DNA of 64,000 bases from Aeromicrobium sp. Leaf350. Lineage in GTDB: Bacteria > Actinomycetota > Actinomycetes > Propionibacteriales > Nocardioidaceae. Position numbers and translations under genes: made by a program. Under the pieces are notes generated by a model. The model searched no databases and had not been told where the DNA came from. It saw only the letters and a list, made by a program, of their open reading frames with translations. Within the stretch, counting starts at the first letter, position 1, and the number at the start of each line of letters is the position of its first letter. This document shows, piece by piece, positions 60,056 to 64,000 of this stretch. The stretch is taken from contig NZ_CAKASL010000001.1 of the NCBI RefSeq assembly GCF_916858655.1, positions 1,364,001-1,428,000 of the forward strand, written 5' to 3'.

Positions 60056-61353
60056 CAGGAACCGTCCCCGTCGTTCCAACCGGTCGCGCGCAGACGTTCG
60101 GCACGCTGGACCGGCACGTTGTAGTTCCGCACCGCGTTGCCGTCGGCGTCGGAGGTGAACACCTCGGAGGCGGAGACACCGATCTGCTCGTCGTACCCGT
60201 TGACCTCCAGGATCGTCCGGACCCGGCGGACGCCGCCATGGGTGTCTCGGCCGACGAACACGACGAACTCCACCGCGCCGGCGATCATCTCGTGGACGAC
60301 CTGGCGTGGCAGACCCTCGGCCTGTTGGGCGTAGCTGCTGATGCGGTTGAAGCTCTCGCGGGCGCTGTCGGCGTGGATGGTCGACAGGGAGCCGTCGTTG
60401 CCCTGGCTCATCGCGTTGAGCATGGGCACGATCTCGTCGCCGAGGACCTCACCGACGATGACCCGTGACGGGTTCTGACGCAGGGTGCGCTTGACCAGTT
60501 GCGCCATGGTGATCCCGCCGGCGCCCTCGGTGTTGGCCGGGCGCGACTCCAGGGCCAGGCAGTTCGGGTGGCGTTCGCGGTCATCGCGCAGGCCGAGCTC
60601 GAGCGCCTTCTCGATGGTGATGATGCGTTCGCGTGGGTCGACCTCGGCCGCCATCGCTCGAAGGAGAGTGGTCTTTCCGGCGTTGGTTCCACCAGCGATC
60701 ACTACGGAGAACCTTGCGGCGACGATCGCGCGCAGGAAGTCGGCAGTCTCGTGGGTCAACGTGCCGAGGCCGACCAGGTCGTCCAGGTCGACCTTCTGGA
60801 ACCGGTGCCGGCGGATGGAGACCGCAGGGCGTTCCGCGACCGACTGGACCGCCGACAGGCGGCTCCCGTCAGGCAGTGTCAGGTCTAGCTCGGGGTTCGC
60901 CGCGTCGAAGGGTCGCGACGACAGGCCGCTGAAGGACGCGAGGGTCTGGATCATCTCGATCAGCTCGGCATCGTTGGCGGCGACCGGTTCCCCGCGTTCG
61001 GGGTAGTCCGCGCCCGCACGGCTGATCCAGACCTCGTCGGCCCCGTTGATGTCGATGTTCTCGATCGCGTCCTCATCGAGGAGACGTTGCAGCCGGCCCG
61101 CACCGAACATGCGCGCGTAGATGGCCTCGGAAATCTCGTCATCGGCGTCGGCATCCAGCGGTTGAAGCCCTTCGGCCATACGGCTCTCAGCATGACCGCG
61201 CAGGACCTCGGCGATCATCTGCCGGGCGAGCTGCTGCTCACTGGCCGGGGAGAGCACCGGCTGGCCGGCCTGGCGGCGTTGCGCCCGCTGGGTCTGCAGC
61301 CGGTCTCCGACCTGCTGCTGCAGGCGGGCGACGAGCTCGCTGTCCAGACTCAT
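60055..61353 (-). CDS. tadA: TadA/CpaF-type secretion ATPase
   Basis: A 432-residue secretion ATPase of the GspE/VirB11 superfamily, TadA branch. Walker A is GGTNAGKTT (residues 221-229), the Asp and Walker B boxes are intact ('SRVIVGEVLGDEIVPML'), and 'GNDGSLSTIHADSARESFNR' is the His box. It powers pilus extension. It is one base into the TadZ stop. No separate VirB11 is seen, so conceivably this ATPase also serves the secretion system, but that is speculation. Confidence 0.95.
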   Translation of the reverse strand: MSLDSELVARLQQQVGDRLQTQRAQRRQAGQPVLSPASEQQLARQMIAEVLRGHAESRMAEGLQPLDADADDEISEAIYARMFGAGRLQRLLDEDAIENIDINGADEVWISRAGADYPERGEPVAANDAELIEMIQTLASFSGLSSRPFDAANPELDLTLPDGSRLSAVQSVAERPAVSIRRHRFQKVDLDDLVGLGTLTHETADFLRAIVAARFSVVIAGGTNAGKTTLLRAMAAEVDPRERIITIEKALELGLRDDRERHPNCLALESRPANTEGAGGITMAQLVKRTLRQNPSRVIVGEVLGDEIVPMLNAMSQGNDGSLSTIHADSARESFNRISSYAQQAEGLPRQVVHEMIAGAVEFVVFVGRDTHGGVRRVRTILEVNGYDEQIGVSASEVFTSDADGNAVRNYNVPVQRAERLRATGWNDGDGS

Positions 61354-62102
61354 CAGTGGACCTCCAGTCCTGCGGTCGCGAGCAGGTGTTCGGCGGCCGT
61401 ACGGGCACCGCGCACCAGCTGAGAGGTGCGGCCACGCCCGGCCGGGGACGCCCCGCTCTGCAAGGCCGTGAGCCCGGGATGATCCAGGGGCAAGTGCGTG
61501 GTGGGGGCGACGATGACGCCGGCCTGTGTCAGGACGTCGTCGACGTCGCGGCCGTCCGCGGCCGCGGACCGGCTGGGGCCGACCATCAGCGGGGCCGTTC
61601 GCCCGCCGGCAACGGTCACATCCAAGAGGTGCGCTCGGGTGTGCAGGATCGACTCGACCGCGCTGGCCATCACCGGGACCCGCACGTCGGCCGAGACCAG
61701 CAGCGGCATCGTGGAGGCGTCGTGGCCGAGTCGGCCGATGTCGGCGATCACGTCAACGTCGGCCGAGGCGGCGGTCACCGCGAGGCGGCGCCACATGTCC
61801 CCGATGCCGCGAGCCTGGGCAGGCAGCTGGACACCCGCGACGACCTGCACGCCACAGGCCAGCGGCTGGGACCACTCCTGCAGAGTCGACTCGCGATCGC
61901 CACGGGTCGCGGCCGCGAAGCCCAACAGGTTCGGGCTCGAGGCCACCGATCCGCCGGATGCCCCCCGGCACCGGTACGCCAGGTCGCCTCCGGCGGGGTC
62001 GGCCTCAAGCAGGATCACCGGTCGCGGCCACACCGCCGCGAGCGCGAGCGCCGTCGACGTCACGCCGGGAGCGCCCTTGGCCGAGTACAGGACAGTCAGC
62101 AC
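61353..62102 (-). CDS. TadZ/CpaE-like protein with degenerate P-loop
   Basis: A 249-residue MinD-superfamily protein that begins 'MLTVLYSAKGAPGVTSTALA'. The deviant Walker A keeps the signature Lys9 but has Val14 where the P-loop Lys is expected. 'VILLEADPAGGDLAYRC' is the switch I-like region. TadZ proteins localise the pilus machine and are often catalytically odd. ATG at 62102 lies 3 bp after the SAF-domain gene. Confidence 0.8.
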   Translation of the reverse strand: MLTVLYSAKGAPGVTSTALALAAVWPRPVILLEADPAGGDLAYRCRGASGGSVASSPNLLGFAAATRGDRESTLQEWSQPLACGVQVVAGVQLPAQARGIGDMWRRLAVTAASADVDVIADIGRLGHDASTMPLLVSADVRVPVMASAVESILHTRAHLLDVTVAGGRTAPLMVGPSRSAAADGRDVDDVLTQAGVIVAPTTHLPLDHPGLTALQSGASPAGRGRTSQLVRGARTAAEHLLATAGLEVH

Positions 62103-62105
62103 GTG

Positions 62106-62804
62106 TCAGTCCCCCGCTGCTGCGGTCTCGACCACGGCCACAAGCCCCGCCGCGGAGTACGCGGCGATCGTGGAGGCGTCGTCCTCGTCGACGACGACCG
62201 TGACCAGGACCGTGGCACCTTCGGTGGCCGATCCCTGCACGTCCAGGACCTCAGCCTCGCGGGCGAGGATCTGCGGGGCGTCCAAGGCGGTGCTCGCGCC
62301 CAGGTCGACCGTGCCGCTCGGCACCGCGACCACACTGACCAAGTCGCCAGCACCGAGACCGGCCGACGGGGCACGTGCCGCGTCCAGGCTCAATCCGACC
62401 GTCGCTCGACCGTCACCGGGGACGGGGTCACTGGTGACCATCGAGTCAGTGACGATCTGCCCGGCGACCATGTCCACCGTCGCCGTGGTGCCCACGACCG
62501 TGTCGAGCGCCGAGACCAGGATCGCGCCGTCGACGCCGCCGACAGATTTGCGCTCGAGATCCTTCTCGGTGATGACCTGTCCCTTGGCGACGTCCTCCTT
62601 GACAGCGAGGACGTCGGTACGGTCACCGAGCTGCGAGAACAGCACCGCGCCGGCCAGGGCCGACCCGGCGATCATCAGACCGGCGACGGCCAGAAGACCA
62701 CGCCGCCGAGGCAGCGCCCGAAGACGCCGGTCGTCAATCCGTCGACCCGACAGCACGCCCTCCCGGCTACTCGACGAAGGCGGCGCGGGCGTGCGAGTGC
62801 TCAT
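62106..62804 (-). CDS. SAF-domain protein, CpaB/RcpC-like
   Basis: A 232-residue protein with a Pro/Ser-rich start, one membrane helix ('LLAVAGLMIAGSALAGAVLF') and an external SAF domain ('VLAVKEDVAKGQVITEKDLE', 'VVGTTATVDMVAGQIVTDSM'). CpaB/RcpC proteins are part of the Tad pilus base. Its ATG overlaps the stop of the secreted protein gene by 4 bp. Confidence 0.85.
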   Translation of the reverse strand: MSTRTPAPPSSSSREGVLSGRRIDDRRLRALPRRRGLLAVAGLMIAGSALAGAVLFSQLGDRTDVLAVKEDVAKGQVITEKDLERKSVGGVDGAILVSALDTVVGTTATVDMVAGQIVTDSMVTSDPVPGDGRATVGLSLDAARAPSAGLGAGDLVSVVAVPSGTVDLGASTALDAPQILAREAEVLDVQGSATEGATVLVTVVVDEDDASTIAAYSAAGLVAVVETAAAGD

Positions 62805-63742
62805 GACTTCCTCTTCTCATCGGGCAAGACGTTGACCGACTGACGCTCCCCCACGACCAAGTTCGCGGTCCCCGCAGGGCCGTCGACCTCACCGAGAGAG
62901 CCCGCAGCCGCCAAGCAGTTACCAGCGCACGTCCAGTTGACGCGCCAGGTGATCGCAGCCGAGACCGGCCACGCCCCGTTGGGTTGGAAGTCGCTCACCC
63001 GCGTGTACTTGTAGGAGCACGATGTCGTCGATCCAGGCGGCATCTGACCGACCTTCCAGACGCGGCCCGCGTCGTAACAGACCTTCGAGCCCGGGCCCAT
63101 GTTCCAGGTCACCCAACGCGGTTCGATCGTGACCGTCACCGACGTCGCGCCGGCCGTGACGGTGTTCGTCAGTGGAGCCCACTGCCCCAGTGGCATCCAC
63201 ATCCACGTGTCCAAGCCGACGTAGGACTTCGCCGGCGGCGCCGGAGCCAGCTGCACCGTCGGCGTCGTCAGTTGCACCGCGCCGAAGGCCTGCTGCGCCA
63301 GCTCAGCAGGGTCAGGCGGCGCGGCCTCACCGTTGGCCACGTAGATCCATAACTGTGGGTTGTCATCGCACGCGTAGAAACGGCCTGTCTCAGGCGTGCC
63401 GCCCGACGTCGCCCATCGCGGGTCGTCGGCAGCAGGCTGATCCATTGCAAACAGGTAGCAGTCGTTTGCCGGAGACCAGCGCGCAGAGCCAGAGGTGCAC
63501 GGGATGGCCTCGCCCGTCGAGCGAGTGCACTGCGTCGGTCCGCCGGTGCCGGGTGTTCCGCCGCCACCCGGATTCCCGCCGTCACACACCCGCGTCTTCA
63601 CAGTTCCGGTGTTCGGGTCTACGTAGGTCTCCTGACCGTTCACACATGCCGCCTGCGCCGAGGGAGCCCGCACCAGAACAGAGGTAAAAGTCAGTACCGC
63701 GAGAAGCGACAGCCCCAGGCTCAATCGGCAGAGAGATCGCAT
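62801..63742 (-). CDS. secreted Cys-rich protein of the Tad operon
   Basis: A 313-residue protein with a signal peptide (MRSLCRLSLGLSLLAVLTFT ... SAQA) starting at ATG 63742; the longer upstream frame is rejected as it overlaps the next gene out of frame. The mature part has about nine cysteines, a Gly/Thr-rich spacer ('GGNPGGGGTPGTGGPTQC') and many Trp and Tyr residues, as expected for an exported, disulfide-bonded protein. No known domain is recognised. A pilus-tip or surface role is possible. Confidence 0.75.
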   Translation of the reverse strand: MRSLCRLSLGLSLLAVLTFTSVLVRAPSAQAACVNGQETYVDPNTGTVKTRVCDGGNPGGGGTPGTGGPTQCTRSTGEAIPCTSGSARWSPANDCYLFAMDQPAADDPRWATSGGTPETGRFYACDDNPQLWIYVANGEAAPPDPAELAQQAFGAVQLTTPTVQLAPAPPAKSYVGLDTWMWMPLGQWAPLTNTVTAGATSVTVTIEPRWVTWNMGPGSKVCYDAGRVWKVGQMPPGSTTSCSYKYTRVSDFQPNGAWPVSAAITWRVNWTCAGNCLAAAGSLGEVDGPAGTANLVVGERQSVNVLPDEKRKS

Positions 63743-64000
63743 GACGCCTCCGCGTCGGCAGAGATGCCACTGACCTTCCAATTGCCCGCCGTGTCTCGCT
63801 GCAAGCCGACGTACTGCTCGTAACCCCCGACGAGGGGTTGCGGCTGCTCGACACCCCCGATGTAGTCGGTGATCTTGCTCGGGTCGATACACCGGGTGAT
63901 GGTGACCAAGGCGTAGCTCTCGGGCGTCACGGTCACCTCGGTCGGCGTCGTCGTCGCGTCCCATCCCGGTTCGTACGCCGACGTTCGACCTTCAGCCTCG
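63721..64000 (-). CDS. uncharacterised protein, 5' part off window
   Basis: The minus-strand frame is open to the right edge; only the last 92 or so residues are visible: 'TPTEVTVTPESYALVTITRC' through 'YIGGVEQPQPLVGGYEQYVG' to a stop at 63721. Its 3' end overlaps the next gene by 22 bp. The visible part has two cysteines and no membrane helix and looks like an exported domain. An in-frame GTG at 63936 lies inside it and is not needed as a start. Confidence 0.65.
   Translation of the reverse strand, partial: EAEGRTSAYEPGWDATTTPTEVTVTPESYALVTITRCIDPSKITDYIGGVEQPQPLVGGYEQYVGLQRDTAGNWKVSGISADAEASCDLSAD

Noticed and set aside
1-64000. tRNA, rRNA, CRISPR arrays, insertion sequences
   Set aside because: I looked for cloverleaf ends, regularly spaced repeats and transposase motifs by eye and saw none; a short tRNA could still have been missed without a computed search.

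Overview
The window reads as high-GC actinobacterial DNA: GTG starts are common, genes are packed with ATGA, GTGA and TGATG stop/start overlaps, and the families found (PucR-type regulators, Liv-type importers, an SCO6880-type protein, a Tad locus, a MobF/TraA relaxase, monoderm conjugation genes) are typical of Actinomycetota. I cannot name the genus. No rRNA, tRNA, CRISPR array, insertion sequence or integrase was seen. Whether this is a chromosome with an integrated conjugative element or a large conjugative plasmid cannot be decided from the window.

Positions 1-27,470 are catabolic. On the plus strand are the 3' part of a quinone-oxidoreductase-like gene, a MaoC-type hydratase and a PucR-type regulator, ending at a hairpin shared with a convergent minus-strand importer operon (livG-livF-livH-livM-binding protein, 7266 to 2421). 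Upstream on the minus strand lies an apparent Baeyer-Villiger operon: alpha/beta hydrolase, Baeyer-Villiger monooxygenase, Zn alcohol dehydrogenase, aldehyde dehydrogenase and an MFS transporter (14018 to 7403). Together these could turn a ketone into an ester or lactone, hydrolyse it and oxidise the alcohol to an acid. A beta-lactamase-fold esterase and a Nudix-like gene follow, then about 840 bp of apparent debris that includes the C-terminal scrap of an acyl-CoA synthetase. A second long minus-strand operon (26030 to 16715) encodes an acyl-CoA synthetase, LivH, LivM, LivG, LivF, a binding protein, an MDR reductase and a 722-residue flavin monooxygenase joined to an esterase. A PucR-type regulator is divergent from it.

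Positions 27,500-64,000 are a conjugation module. First comes a minus-strand set of four overlapping unknown genes (30264 to 27830), a broken plus-strand gene, a secreted nuclease lipoprotein, a small coiled-coil gene and a candidate oriT region. Then comes traA, a relaxase-helicase-primase protein of about 1,890 residues. Convergent with it is a 1,223-residue TPR-PIN protein, which looks like cargo and is the best candidate here for an undescribed, perhaps defensive, system. A type IV secretion operon runs from 53283 down to 41607: HTH protein, small proteins, VirB8-like and VirB6-like proteins, SCO6880-type protein, VirB4 ATPase, a three-domain wall hydrolase, a coupling protein split into membrane and ATPase halves, and a DUF4913-like protein. 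Upstream of it is a Tad pilus operon (from beyond the right edge to 53486) that ends in a membrane LysM-wHTH-BTAD protein.

The 53284-53485 gap between the two operons carries unusual regulatory structure: a terminator, 11-bp-period direct repeats plus an inverted copy, and a perfect 16-bp hairpin that buries the ribosome binding site of the first secretion gene. A second unusual signal is a family of four short coding segments that all begin MITE and lie just upstream of, or at the start of, genes of the conjugation module.
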